Shown here: in pieces, positions 1 to 8,645 of the stretch
Layout: each line of letters begins with the position of its first letter
How positions within the stretch are numbered: position 1 is the stretch's first letter
Assembly: GCF_900143535.1 (NCBI RefSeq)
Contig: NZ_FRFA01000004.1
Span: 124,001-188,000, forward strand
From: Tateyamaria sp. Alg231-49
Lineage (GTDB): Bacteria > Pseudomonadota > Alphaproteobacteria > Rhodobacterales > Rhodobacteraceae
Length of the DNA stretch: 64,000 nucleotides
Reading direction: 5' to 3'
Position numbers and translations under genes: made by a program
Notes under the pieces: model-generated
Database searches by the model: none
What the model was told of the DNA's origin: nothing
The model's input: only the letters and a program-made list of their open reading frames with translations

Positions 1-530
1 TCACCCATACGCCCGCCAGAATACGACACGTCCCCGATATGTATACGTCCGCGCAAGAATGTACCCGAGGTCAAAACAACCGCGCGCCCATGCACAACGG
101 TATCGTCAGCCAACATGACGCCAGACACCGCATTCTCGGCCATAACGAAGTCAACAACCTCGCCTTCGATGGTAGTAAGGTTTGCCTGTGAGCGTGTCAG
201 CGACAGCATCTCACTCTGGTATACTTTTCGATCCGACTGGGCACGAGGCCCTTGAACTGCCGGGCCTTTGCGTCGGTTTAACAAGCGGAACTGGATACCA
301 GAGGCGTCAGCAACACGACCCATTACGCCGTCCATCGCGTCAATCTCGCGCACGAGGTGTCCTTTTCCAAGACCGCCTATGGCAGGGTTACAGGACAAAA
401 TGCCGATGTCAGAGGTTTTCATAGTGATGAGAGCTGTGTTTGCGCCAGTACGTGCAGCAGCATGTGCGGCTTCGCAGCCTGCATGCCCGCCTCCAACGAC
501 AACGACATCAAATTGTTTCACGTGAAACAC
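1..530 (-). CDS. mnmG: MnmG (GidA), tRNA uridine-5-carboxymethylaminomethyl synthesis flavoprotein, 5' part only
   Basis: N-terminal ~176 residues of MnmG; the gene runs off the left edge. The FAD dinucleotide-binding motif [14 protein letters not shown] lies at residues 8-21, followed by the conserved [20 protein letters not shown] stretch. MnmG works with MnmE to modify U34 of certain tRNAs using methylene-THF and FAD. The start is GTG at 530: the nearby ATGs run into a stop within a few codons, and the GTG frame gives the familiar opening [14 protein letters not shown]. It begins 4 bases after the mnmE stop, so the two are probably co-transcribed and coupled. A parS palindrome covers the first codons. 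Confidence 0.93.
   Translation of the reverse strand, partial: MFHVKQFDVVVVGGGHAGCEAAHAAARTGANTALITMKTSDIGILSCNPAIGGLGKGHLVREIDAMDGVMGRVADASGIQFRLLNRRKGPAVQGPRAQSDRKVYQSEMLSLTRSQANLTTIEGEVVDFVMAENAVSGVMLADDTVVHGRAVVLTSGTFLRGRIHIGDVSYSGGRMG
514..529. other. parS: parS centromere-like site (ParB binding)
   Basis: TGTTTCACGTGAAACA is a perfect 16-bp palindrome equal to the widely conserved chromosomal parS consensus. It sits over codons 1-6 of mnmG, about 3.2 kb from the candidate oriC. In alphaproteobacteria parA and parB usually follow mnmG and rsmG, which here would lie just beyond the left edge. It is the only full match I found in the window. ParB binding itself is inferred. Confidence 0.85.
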
Positions 531-534
531 TCCA

Positions 535-1818
535 TCATTTACCCAAGCAAAAGCTTGAAAAAATCTCGTCCAGCAGATTTTCAACGCCTATATGCCCGAC
601 CAAAGCCTCAAGAGATCGAATCGCGCTGCGGATTTCCTCTGCAACGATATCATATTGATCCGGTCCGTTGCCAACGCAGTTCTGCGCCATACGCAACGCA
701 TCCAACGACGCGGCCATTGCATCCCGATGCCGGGCATGTGTCGCCAGCCCAGCAGAAGAGGTCATTGAAGACAATGCATCTGTGATACGATCAGTGAGTT
801 CAGCGATCCCCTCCCCGGTTCTTCCTGAAACAGAAAAAACACCATCGTTGCGGGTATCGCCTTTTGGAGCCACCTGGATATCATTCACGCCCATCTGGAC
901 AGGCACATCCTCTCCAGGTTCAATCAGAAAAACTCTCAGGTCAGCTGATTCAGCACGCTGAACCGCACGCTGAATGCCAATAACTTCGATTTCATCCACG
1001 CCGTCACGCAATCCGGCCGTGTCCAAAAGTGTCACCGCGTAACCATTAAGGTCCATACGAACTTCTATGACATCCCTTGTTGTCCCCGCCCGCTCTGAGG
1101 TTATTGCCGCTTCTCGTTTGGCCAAAGCGTTCAAAAGAGTAGATTTTCCCGCATTTGGCGGGCCAACAATGGCAACTTCAAAACCGGTGCGAATACGTTC
1201 CGCAGCAGCAAAACCGCTCAGCTCCACCTGCACCTCATCAAGCACCAAACCCAGCAAGGACTGAACTTCTGGGCTGACATCAACTGGTACATCTTCATCC
1301 GCAAAATCGATGGTTACCTCGATAAGCGACGCGGCGCGGATCAGGTTCGCACGCCATCCTTCGATCTTCTTACCCAAGGCACCATCGAATACCCGAAGCG
1401 CCTGTCGACGTTGCCCTTCCGTTTCCGACGCGATGAGATCGCCGAGTCCTTCGACCTGCGCCAAGTCCATCTTGTCGTTATCCAACGCACGGCGTGTAAA
1501 TTCTCCCGGATCTGCCATACGGGCACTGCCCGCACCCAAACAGCGCAAGACTGCCGATACAACTGCGATACTGCCATGCATATGCAGCTCAACGACATCT
1601 TCGCCCGTGAAGCTGTTCGGGCCAGCAAACGCGAGCACCAGGGCTTGATCCAGAAGTTCGCCCTGTTCGTCCTGCAAAGAACGTAATCCTGACTGCCGAA
1701 GTGGTGGCAAAGAACCACAGAGCACCCTGGCGCAGTCAAATGCTTCGGGTCCTGAAATTCTGACCACAGAAACGCCAGCACGACCCTGAGCCGTAGCCAG
1801 AGCAAAGATCGTATCCAT
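535..1818 (-). CDS. mnmE: MnmE (TrmE), tRNA modification GTPase
   Basis: Protein of 427 residues. The N-terminal tetrahydrofolate-binding domain starts [20 protein letters not shown]. The helical domain is split by an inserted G domain with P-loop GPPNAGKST at 219-227, DTAG switch II, and the C-terminal CLGK tetrapeptide carrying the catalytic cysteine. It partners MnmG in forming cmnm5/nm5 on wobble uridine. It is a little shorter than the usual ~450 residues but complete at both ends. It lies 22 bp downstream of rho on the same strand. Confidence 0.96.
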   Translation of the reverse strand: MDTIFALATAQGRAGVSVVRISGPEAFDCARVLCGSLPPLRQSGLRSLQDEQGELLDQALVLAFAGPNSFTGEDVVELHMHGSIAVVSAVLRCLGAGSARMADPGEFTRRALDNDKMDLAQVEGLGDLIASETEGQRRQALRVFDGALGKKIEGWRANLIRAASLIEVTIDFADEDVPVDVSPEVQSLLGLVLDEVQVELSGFAAAERIRTGFEVAIVGPPNAGKSTLLNALAKREAAITSERAGTTRDVIEVRMDLNGYAVTLLDTAGLRDGVDEIEVIGIQRAVQRAESADLRVFLIEPGEDVPVQMGVNDIQVAPKGDTRNDGVFSVSGRTGEGIAELTDRITDALSSMTSSAGLATHARHRDAMAASLDALRMAQNCVGNGPDQYDIVAEEIRSAIRSLEALVGHIGVENLLDEIFSSFCLGK

Positions 1819-1840
1819 AGCTAAGACCCCGCAGGTTGCG

Positions 1841-3124
1841 TCAGGTGTTCATGGAATCGAAGAATTCTTCGTTGGTCTTTGTCTGCTTGAGCTTGGAAAT
1901 AAGGAACTCGATCGCATCCGTCGTCCCCATCGGATTCAGGATCCGACGCAATACAAAGGTTTTAGCGAGGTCGATCTTGTCGACCAGCAGTTCTTCTTTC
2001 CTTGTACCGGACTTGAGGATGTCGATTGCGGGGAATACGCGTTTGTCTGCGATTTTCCGGTCCAGCACGATTTCAGAGTTACCCGTGCCTTTGAATTCTT
2101 CAAAGATCACCTCGTCCATACGGCTACCTGTGTCGATCAGCGCTGTTGCGATGATGGTCAGTGAACCACCTTCTTCGATGTTCCGCGCTGCACCAAAGAA
2201 CCGTTTCGGGCGTTGCAAGGCGTTCGCGTCCACACCACCGGTCAAAACCTTACCCGAAGACGGCACCACAGTGTTGAAAGCTCTACCAAGTCTTGTGATC
2301 GAGTCGAGAAGAATAACAACATCTCGTTTATGTTCGACCAAACGCTTGGCCTTTTCGATTACCATTTCAGACACAGCGACGTGGCGCGTTGCAGGTTCGT
2401 CAAAGGTTGAGCTGACGACCTCACCTTTAACCGAGCGCTGCATGTCCGTAACTTCTTCAGGCCGCTCATCAATCAAAAGAACGATGAGGTAGCATTCAGG
2501 GTGGTTCTTTTCGATGCTCGACGCGATGTTTTGCATCAGGACCGTTTTACCAGTCCGGGGCGGAGCGGTGATCAGTGCACGCTGACCTTTACCGATGGGC
2601 GCCACCAAATCGATGATACGGGCCGAGCGATCCTTGGTTGCTGGGTCGCTTGTCTCCATCTTCAAACGTTCATCAGGATAAAGCGGTGTGAGGTTATCAA
2701 ACGCAATCTTGTGACGCGCCTTTTCAGGATCTTCAAAGTTAATCCGGGTCGCGTTTGTCAGAGCAAAGTAACGTTCTGTGTCGTCCGGCGCCTTGATCAT
2801 TCCATCAATCGTATCCCCGGTGCGCAGAGAATACTGGCGGATCATGTCAGGCGAGACGTAGATGTCGTCCGGACCCGGAAGATAATTCGCTTCGGGCGAA
2901 CGCAGGAAACCAAAGCCATCTTGCAGGACTTCGAGAACGCCATCACCGTAGACTTCCCATCCCTCATCTGCACGTTCGCGCAAAATCTGGAACATCATCT
3001 CGCCCTTACGCATGGTCGAGGCGTTTTCAATTTCCAACTCTTCGGCCATCGCCAAAAGGTCTTTGGGACTTTGCGCCTTAAGATCAGCGAGCGCGAGGAC
3101 TTCGATTGGTTCAGAAGATGTCAT
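1841..3124 (-). CDS. rho: Transcription termination factor Rho
   Basis: Hexameric RNA helicase, 427 residues from the chosen ATG. It has an N-terminal Rho domain ([13 protein letters not shown]), a cold-shock-like RNA-binding fold ([22 protein letters not shown]), Walker A APPRTGKT, Walker [11 protein letters not shown] and the Q/R-loop region. In-frame ATGs also exist at 3157 and 3208, but only MTSSEP gives a family-length protein; none of the three has a strong Shine-Dalgarno, so the start is uncertain by up to 28 codons. Confidence 0.95.
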   Translation of the reverse strand: MTSSEPIEVLALADLKAQSPKDLLAMAEELEIENASTMRKGEMMFQILRERADEGWEVYGDGVLEVLQDGFGFLRSPEANYLPGPDDIYVSPDMIRQYSLRTGDTIDGMIKAPDDTERYFALTNATRINFEDPEKARHKIAFDNLTPLYPDERLKMETSDPATKDRSARIIDLVAPIGKGQRALITAPPRTGKTVLMQNIASSIEKNHPECYLIVLLIDERPEEVTDMQRSVKGEVVSSTFDEPATRHVAVSEMVIEKAKRLVEHKRDVVILLDSITRLGRAFNTVVPSSGKVLTGGVDANALQRPKRFFGAARNIEEGGSLTIIATALIDTGSRMDEVIFEEFKGTGNSEIVLDRKIADKRVFPAIDILKSGTRKEELLVDKIDLAKTFVLRRILNPMGTTDAIEFLISKLKQTKTNEEFFDSMNT

Positions 3125-3247
3125 GGGAATATTCTTGGCTTGCCCGTAATCGAGCATAGCACGTCCATTAGGATGTAAAGCTGTGTGCGATCCCCGGACG
3201 GGGTGCATGAGCGCAGATAAGGACCTATGGACGGCGAGTCAACGGTT

Positions 3248-3697
3248 TCAGAATTTGACCACGACAGAGAGGACAATCAGCACCATCAGAAGCGTTGGTA
3301 CCTCGTTCATCATCCGGTACTGCCTGCCAGTCTTGACCGGGCCCCCGTTGGCAAATGCACGACGCTGTGCACTCAGCCATCCGTGAAAGCCTGACATCGC
3401 CAAAATGCCAATCAGTTTTGTCCAGGGCCATACAGCGCCCCAATCAATCACACCTGGAATGAGGGCAAGGCAAATGCCAAACACCCATGTTGCGATCATT
3501 GCAGGTGTCATGATCACTTTGAGTAGTTTGTATTCCATGGTCTGAAACAGTTCATGTGTTTCACCAGACAATCCGACCTGTTCTGAGTGATAGACATACA
3601 ACCGAGGCAAGTAGAACAAAGCGGCCATCCATGCGATAACGGACATGATATGAAATGCCTTGATCCACGGATAAAAACTGGCAAGCAGATCAGTCAT
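3248..3697 (-). CDS. hemJ: HemJ, protoporphyrinogen IX oxidase
   Basis: Small integral membrane protein of 149 residues with four predicted helices, beginning MTDLLASFYPWIKAFHIMSVIAWMA, the hallmark of the HemJ/UPF0093 family. The conserved His in FHIMSVIAWM and the YLPRLYVYH segment fit the proposed haem-binding and active site. HemJ oxidises protoporphyrinogen IX in bacteria lacking HemG and HemY oxidases. AAGGGA lies 8 bases before the ATG at 3697. It is the first gene left of the candidate origin and points away from it. Confidence 0.9.
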   Translation of the reverse strand: MTDLLASFYPWIKAFHIMSVIAWMAALFYLPRLYVYHSEQVGLSGETHELFQTMEYKLLKVIMTPAMIATWVFGICLALIPGVIDWGAVWPWTKLIGILAMSGFHGWLSAQRRAFANGGPVKTGRQYRMMNEVPTLLMVLIVLSVVVKF

Positions 3698-4104
3698 GTC
3701 GTGGTCCCTTCGTTCCGGGCCCACCTATAAATAAATAAAGAATATAAAAGAAGATGGTGATGAAGTAGGGATGCCGTTTTCTGTGGATCAAATGGTTATT
3801 GGTGTAGTTATGCCCAGAGTTCATAGGATTTCAAACGCTGGCCATAGATCTTTGATATCTAATATTACTCATTTAAAAACATATAGTTAAATTGAAGCAC
3901 AGAGTATTTTTTCTGGGACGAATCTGTGGATAGTTCGGTACAAACCACGTTGCCCACACAGATGTAGTTTTCCTTGTTCCCTATGGGTTAAGAACGGGTA
4001 AACAGGGCGAAGCGGAGCCTGAGTAACTGGTGCTTCACAATTTCGCGGATCTGCGCACAACATGCCACAGTTTTAACCCCGTACTTTTTCACAAGGTTAC
4101 GCAC
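3698..4104. other. oriC: Candidate chromosomal replication origin (oriC)
   Basis: A 407-bp gene-free stretch between divergent hemJ and maf, clearly AT-richer than its surroundings, especially 3727-3752 and 3853-3911. DnaA-box-like 9-mers: TGTGGATAG at 3925-3933 (8/9 to TGTGGATAA), TGTGGATCA at 3782-3790 (7/9), and TTGCCCACA at 3950-3958 (7/9 on the other strand). A GANTC (CcrM) site abuts the best box at 3920-3924. Position between the rho/hemJ and maf/aroE/coaE/dnaQ blocks matches the Caulobacter-type origin neighbourhood. It also holds the promoters of both flanking genes. Confidence 0.65.
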
Positions 4105-4704
4105 ATGGATACATCCATTATTCTGGCGTCAGGCTCTCAAATCAGAGCGCAGCTGCTGCGCAATGCGGGCCTCGACTTTGATGTGAGCGTCGCCCGGATA
4201 GATGAAGACATGATAAAGGCTGCGCTGCTGGCTGAAGATGCGCCGCCGCGTGACATCGCCGATACGCTGGCCGAAATGAAAGCGCGCAAGATCGCAGATA
4301 AGAATCCAGATGCCATGGTTATTGGATGTGATCAGGTACTTGCGTTCAAACAGTCCATTCTGTCCAAACCGACCAGCCCAGAAGACGCGGCACAGCAGTT
4401 GCGCATGATGCGCGGTGAGCAGCACATCCTCCTCTCAGCGGCAGTTGTATATCATCAGGGAAAGCCGGTTTGGCGTCATGTAGGACAGGTTCGCCTGCGC
4501 ATGCGGGATGTGTCGGACACGTATCTGGATGCCTATATTTCCAGAAATTGGGATGACATTCGCCACTCAGTTGGCGCATATCAGCTTGAGGGTGAGGGAG
4601 TGCGACTGTTTCACAGCATACAAGGCGACTACTTCCACGTGTTGGGACTACCGTTGTTGGAGTTGCTGGCCTATCTGACTCTACGCGGTGTGATCGAAGG
4701 ATAG
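4105..4704 (+). CDS. maf: Maf-family nucleoside triphosphate pyrophosphatase
   Basis: Protein of 199 residues. The signature SGSQIRAQLLRNAG follows the N terminus. GCDQVL carries the catalytic Asp, and SVGAYQLEGEGVRLF with GDYFHVLGLPL closes the domain. Maf proteins hydrolyse non-canonical NTPs to NMPs. The ATG at 4105 is preferred over an upstream in-frame start because it has AAGG 9 bases upstream and starts directly at the family motif. It is the first gene right of the candidate origin. Confidence 0.93.
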   Translation: MDTSIILASGSQIRAQLLRNAGLDFDVSVARIDEDMIKAALLAEDAPPRDIADTLAEMKARKIADKNPDAMVIGCDQVLAFKQSILSKPTSPEDAAQQLRMMRGEQHILLSAAVVYHQGKPVWRHVGQVRLRMRDVSDTYLDAYISRNWDDIRHSVGAYQLEGEGVRLFHSIQGDYFHVLGLPLLELLAYLTLRGVIEG

Positions 4705-4716
4705 AGAGCGAAACAC

Positions 4717-5547
4717 ATGGTCGATAAAATCCCATTGGCCGGGGTCATAGGCTCCCCCATTTCTCATTCAAAGTCGCCACAACTGCATCGTCATTGGTTG
4801 AAAACCTACGGCATTGCAGGAGACTATATCCCAATGGATGTGGCAGCCCATGATTTGGCCGAGGTGTTGCGTGCCCTGCCAAAGGCTGGATTTGTCGGGG
4901 TCAACGTCACCATCCCGCACAAGGAAACCATTCTGGAAATTGCCGATCTTGTGACAGACCGGGCGACGTTGATTGGTGCCGCGAACACACTGATTTTCCG
5001 CAAAGATGGTAAAATCCATGCTGACAACACGGATGGGTACGGGTTTGTCGAAAACCTAAGATCCGGCGCTCCAGAATGGCGAGCCGGAGCTGGCCCTGCA
5101 ACCGTATTGGGCGCTGGTGGTGCCGCACGCGCGGTGATTGCATCCTTACTTGATGCCGGTGTTCCAGAAATTTTTGTGACCAACCGCACCCGTGTGCGCG
5201 CCGAGAAGCTGGCGGACGATTTTGGGAAGCGGCTTACAATCGTGGACTGGGTGCAGGCGGGTAATATCCTTGAGGACTCGGCACTGATCGTGAACACGAC
5301 ATCCCTAGGAATGATTGGCAAACCGTCCATGCGCGTGCCGCTTGATGGATTGCGCCGAGGTTCTGTTGTGACGGACCTTGTGTACACGCCTTTGAAAACC
5401 GATTTGCTCGCCGTTGCGGAAGACGCCGGTTGTGTGACTGTTGATGGCTTGGGCATGTTGCTGCATCAGGCCGTGCCCGCCTTTGAACGCTGGTTTGGCA
5501 AAAGGCCCGAAGTAGACAGCCATGCGCGCGCGGCTGCTCTCAGATGA
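4717..5547 (+). CDS. aroE: Shikimate dehydrogenase (NADP+)
   Basis: 276 residues. The shikimate-binding SPISHSKSP lies near residue 14, the catalytic Lys in NVTIPHKE, the NTDGYGF substrate loop, and the NADP-binding GAGGAARAV. It reduces 3-dehydroshikimate in aromatic amino acid synthesis. It begins 12 bp after maf and its stop overlaps the coaE start (ATGA), so maf-aroE-coaE-dnaQ reads as one operon. Confidence 0.96.
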   Translation: MVDKIPLAGVIGSPISHSKSPQLHRHWLKTYGIAGDYIPMDVAAHDLAEVLRALPKAGFVGVNVTIPHKETILEIADLVTDRATLIGAANTLIFRKDGKIHADNTDGYGFVENLRSGAPEWRAGAGPATVLGAGGAARAVIASLLDAGVPEIFVTNRTRVRAEKLADDFGKRLTIVDWVQAGNILEDSALIVNTTSLGMIGKPSMRVPLDGLRRGSVVTDLVYTPLKTDLLAVAEDAGCVTVDGLGMLLHQAVPAFERWFGKRPEVDSHARAAALR

Positions 5548-6137
5548 GTTTTCGTTTGGGGCTGACCGGGTCCATTGGAATGGGAAAATCCACGACTGCG
5601 CAAATGTTTGCCGATGCAGATTGTACCGTCTGGGATGCGGATGCAGCGGTGCACCGTCTGTATTCTCAAGGGGGTGCCGCGGTTAAGCCGATGGCAGAAG
5701 TCTTTCCAGACGCAATTGAAAATGGAGCTGTCAGCCGCGTAACGCTCAAGAATATCATTTCCACAGATCCTGGCGCCCTAAAACGGATCGAAAGCATTGT
5801 TCATCCGCTTGTTGCCGCTGATCGAGCGAAGTTTATTGAGCAGGCAAGCTCCGATATCTTGGTTTTCGACATTCCCCTGTTGTTCGAAACAGGTGGAGAG
5901 AAGGCGATGGATGCAGTGGCAGTTGTGTATGTTTCAGATGATGTTCAGCAAGCTCGTGTCATGGCGAGGGGCACAATGACACTGGACCAGTTTTTAGCCA
6001 TCAAATCCAAGCAAATGCCCGCATCGGAAAAACGTGCCCGTGCAGATTTCGTCATAGAGACGGACACGCTTGAACATGCCCGCACCCAAGTCCATCATAT
6101 CGTTGAGCAGATAAAAAAGCGGGTCTCACATGCGTGA
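5544..6137 (+). CDS. coaE: Dephospho-CoA kinase
   Basis: 197 residues with P-loop GSIGMGKST at about 9-17 and the CoaE features WDADAAVHRLY and IVHPLV. It catalyses the last step of coenzyme A synthesis, phosphorylating the ribose 3'-OH of dephospho-CoA. The start overlaps aroE by 4 bases and the 3' end overlaps dnaQ by 8 bases, indicating tight translational coupling. Confidence 0.95.
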   Translation: MSFRLGLTGSIGMGKSTTAQMFADADCTVWDADAAVHRLYSQGGAAVKPMAEVFPDAIENGAVSRVTLKNIISTDPGALKRIESIVHPLVAADRAKFIEQASSDILVFDIPLLFETGGEKAMDAVAVVYVSDDVQQARVMARGTMTLDQFLAIKSKQMPASEKRARADFVIETDTLEHARTQVHHIVEQIKKRVSHA

Positions 6138-6816
6138 AATCGTACTGGATACTGAAACAACGGGTTTCGACCCAGAAAGTGGCGATCGTATTGTCGAGAT
6201 CGGGGCCATTGAACTGGTCGGCCACATCCCCACAAAAAACGTGTTTCATGAATACATCGATCCGGAACGCGGTATGCCCCAAGAAGCGTTCGAAGTGCAC
6301 GGGTTGGGCGATGATTTTCTGCGTGGAAAACCAAAGTTCGCGCAGATTGGTCAAAAGTTTCTCGATTTTGTCGGTGACGCCAAGCTGGTGATTCACAACG
6401 CGGCCTTTGACATGAAGTTCCTGAACGCGGAGCTCAAGTGGTTGGGCCTTCCACAACTGCCATGTGATCAAGCCATTGATACACTTGAGATTGCGCGGCG
6501 CAGATTTCCGGGATCGCCCGCGTCCCTGGATGCTTTATGTCGTCGATTCAGCATCGATAACTCTGCCCGCACGCTGCACGGCGCCCTGTTGGACAGTGAA
6601 ATTCTGGCCGAAGTCTATCTTGAACTGATTGGCGGGCGGCAGCCTGATTTCGCTCTGTCTGCGAGCGCTGGGCAGCGCAGTCAGCCAGGCGAAACGGTCG
6701 CATGGACCCCTTCGCCTCGGCCGAAGACACTTCCGTCTCGGATTACCGACAGCGAAAAACAAGCGCATTCGGAGTTTGTGGCCAAACTTGGCGACAATGC
6801 CATGTGGTCAAACTAA
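6130..6816 (+). CDS. dnaQ: DNA polymerase III epsilon subunit (3'-5' proofreading exonuclease)
   Basis: 228 residues of the DEDDh exonuclease family. Exo I motif DTETTG at 7-12, VHGL, Exo II HNAAFDMKFL, and Exo III HGALLDSEILAEVYLEL with the catalytic His and Asp. After about residue 180 comes a less ordered tail that would carry the alpha-binding segment. The ATG lies inside the coaE 3' end. A hairpin follows the stop within a few bases. Confidence 0.95.
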   Translation: MREIVLDTETTGFDPESGDRIVEIGAIELVGHIPTKNVFHEYIDPERGMPQEAFEVHGLGDDFLRGKPKFAQIGQKFLDFVGDAKLVIHNAAFDMKFLNAELKWLGLPQLPCDQAIDTLEIARRRFPGSPASLDALCRRFSIDNSARTLHGALLDSEILAEVYLELIGGRQPDFALSASAGQRSQPGETVAWTPSPRPKTLPSRITDSEKQAHSEFVAKLGDNAMWSN

Positions 6817-6818
6817 AA

Positions 6819-6843
6819 CGCCCGACACGAAGTGTGCCGGGCG
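6819..6843 (-). terminator. Hairpin terminator, chiefly for secB
   Basis: CGCCCG and ACAC pair with GTGT and CGGGCG around a GAA loop, with a 2-nt bulge. Read on the minus strand the hairpin is followed by TTTTAG, fitting an intrinsic terminator for secB. It also lies just past the dnaQ stop, but there is no T-run in that direction. Confidence 0.75.
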
Positions 6844-6865
6844 AGATAGATTGGTTTTCAAAGCC

Positions 6866-7345
6866 TTAGGCGTCGGCAGGCGCGGCCTGATTTTGACGAC
6901 GCGCAATCTCGTTCCGGTAGAGCGAGATGAAATCGATGTTTTCAAGGTTCAGCGGTGGGAACCCACCATCACGCGTGATGTCGCTGACGACGCGACGCAG
7001 GAACGGGAAGATCATGCGCGGGCATTCGATCAAAAGGAACGGGTGCAACTGGTCTTCGGGCACGTTTTCGATATGGAACATGCCGACATAATCGATCTCC
7101 AGAACAAACAGGACAGTATCGCCCTCTTTGGCCTTCGACGTGATGTTCAGCTTGATCGCCACTTCGTACTGGTTGTCTTGCGAGCGTTTTTTCGCATCTA
7201 GATTCACCTGAACTTGAACGTCTGGCTGTACGTCTGGCGACGCGCCTTTTTGGGCGACGATGTTTTCAAACGACATGTCGCGGACAAATTGCCCAAGGAC
7301 CCGCATTTGCGGCTGAACTGGTTGGGCTGCTTTTTCTTCGGCCAT
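6866..7345 (-). CDS. secB: Protein-export chaperone SecB
   Basis: 159 residues, typical of alphaproteobacterial SecB. FVRDMSFENI lies near residue 22, VNLDAKKRSQDNQYEVAIKLN in the beta-sheet, and LLIECPRMIFPFLRRVVSDITRDGGFPPL in the SecA-contact and dimer region. It keeps preproteins unfolded and hands them to SecA in the cytosol. CGGGAG lies 7 bases before the ATG. It follows fxsA on the same strand with a 58-bp gap. Confidence 0.96.
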   Translation of the reverse strand: MAEEKAAQPVQPQMRVLGQFVRDMSFENIVAQKGASPDVQPDVQVQVNLDAKKRSQDNQYEVAIKLNITSKAKEGDTVLFVLEIDYVGMFHIENVPEDQLHPFLLIECPRMIFPFLRRVVSDITRDGGFPPLNLENIDFISLYRNEIARRQNQAAPADA

Positions 7346-7403
7346 TGGTATTCTCCCGAGGGCGATTTGATTTGATGTCTGGTATCAGTTTGGGCGCAGG
7401 GCC

Positions 7404-7871
7404 TCAATGCTTGGTCCAGCCAGAAGGACCCTGCTGATCATTCGAATTTGGGTCGACCTCTGCATACTCGCCCTCGATTATGTCCGATTGCGGTCTGTGC
7501 TGGGGATGGCTGGCAAAAGTCTGTACATTAATGCGCGCCCGGGCCCATTTGAAAACAGCCAGGCGCACGCCCGGAATCAACAGAGCAAATCCAACGCCAT
7601 CCGTGAAAAATCCGGGTGTTAGCAACAATGCGCCAGAAAACAGGATCATGGCGCCGTGGGCCAGTGCTTCGCTTGGGTCGCGCATTTCATTGAAAGACGA
7701 TCTGACCTGCCCCAGCGCTTGCGCGCCCTGCGCGCGCACCAAAACCGTGCCCATAATTGCTGTTACAACAACAATCAAAAGCGTCGGCCACAGTCCAATC
7801 GCACCACCAATCTGGATGAACAGACCGATTTCGATCAACGGAACAGCAAGAAATGCCAAAAATAACCACAT
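7404..7871 (-). CDS. fxsA: FxsA-family membrane protein
   Basis: 155 residues, starting MWLFLAFLAVPLIEIGLFIQIGG, a characteristic FxsA opening. There are about three to four membrane segments (to roughly residue 100) and a hydrophilic C-terminal tail. The ATG at 7871 is preferred: AAAGGA lies 7-8 bases upstream. An ATG three codons earlier (7880) directly abuts the SD. E. coli FxsA suppresses F exclusion of phage T7; the native role is not established. Confidence 0.85.
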   Translation of the reverse strand: MWLFLAFLAVPLIEIGLFIQIGGAIGLWPTLLIVVVTAIMGTVLVRAQGAQALGQVRSSFNEMRDPSEALAHGAMILFSGALLLTPGFFTDGVGFALLIPGVRLAVFKWARARINVQTFASHPQHRPQSDIIEGEYAEVDPNSNDQQGPSGWTKH

Positions 7872-7985
7872 CTGCGACATCCTTTCCCTAGCCCATGCGG
7901 GCCACGTAGTGGACTTGGGTCCACTGGGCACCTACATAGGGATCAAACGTGGCGGTTGCCACCCGACCCGCTTAACGAGGTATGA

Positions 7986-8645
7986 ATGAATTCTCCGCTG
8001 ATCCAGTTGCTTGTCCTTGCGGGCATAGCCGTCTTTTTGATCCTGCGTCTGAAAAACGTGCTGGGCACTCGAGAGGGTTTTGAAAAGCCCCCTGCCCCAC
8101 AAAAAACCAGTGACCGTGTTGGTGGCCCAAACTTGGAAGTCATCGAAGGTGGTCCCGATCTGGACATCACCGATCACGTTGAAGAAGATAGCGACGCTGC
8201 CAAGGCTCTGGCTGGAATGAAGCGGGTGGAACCGTCGTTCAACGTAGCAGATTTTCTTCAGGGCGCGCGCGGCGCTTATGAAATGATCGTTATGGGTTAC
8301 GAGGCGGGCGAACTTTCAGACATTCAACCGTTTCTGTCTGAAGAAATTTATGAGTCTTTCGTTGATGGCGTGGCCGCCCGCGAAGATCAGGGGCTGAGCA
8401 TCGAGGCTGAATTTATCGGCGTGCGCGAGTTGAAGCTGTTGGATGCGACATTCAACGAAGACACAAACGAGGCGGAGTTGAGCATTCGATTTGTGGCTGA
8501 ACTGACATCTGTTGTCCGTGATCAAGGCGGCGATGTCGTAGAAGGCAGCCCGACCGAGGTGAAACGGCAGAAAGACACTTGGTCTTTTGCGCGAACCATG
8601 GGGGCTGACGACCCGAATTGGCTGCTGGTTTCTACAGACGGTTAA
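7986..8645 (+). CDS. Tim44/TimA-domain inner-membrane protein
   Basis: 219 residues. A single N-terminal anchor (LIQLLVLAGIAVFLILRL), a charged low-complexity linker to about residue 65, then a Tim44-like domain from FNVADFLQGARGAYEMIVMGYEAGE to the C-terminal WSFARTMGADDPNWLLVST. This fold is shared with mitochondrial Tim44, and bacterial members are membrane-linked proteins of unsettled function. GAGG lies 7 bases upstream. It is divergent from fxsA, and its end overlaps the mltA start by 28 bases. Confidence 0.85.
   Translation: MNSPLIQLLVLAGIAVFLILRLKNVLGTREGFEKPPAPQKTSDRVGGPNLEVIEGGPDLDITDHVEEDSDAAKALAGMKRVEPSFNVADFLQGARGAYEMIVMGYEAGELSDIQPFLSEEIYESFVDGVAAREDQGLSIEAEFIGVRELKLLDATFNEDTNEAELSIRFVAELTSVVRDQGGDVVEGSPTEVKRQKDTWSFARTMGADDPNWLLVSTDG

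Noticed and set aside
3988-4002. CtrA binding site in the candidate origin
   Set aside because: TTAA-N7-TAAA has one mismatch to the consensus and is a single weak site; not listed as a feature.
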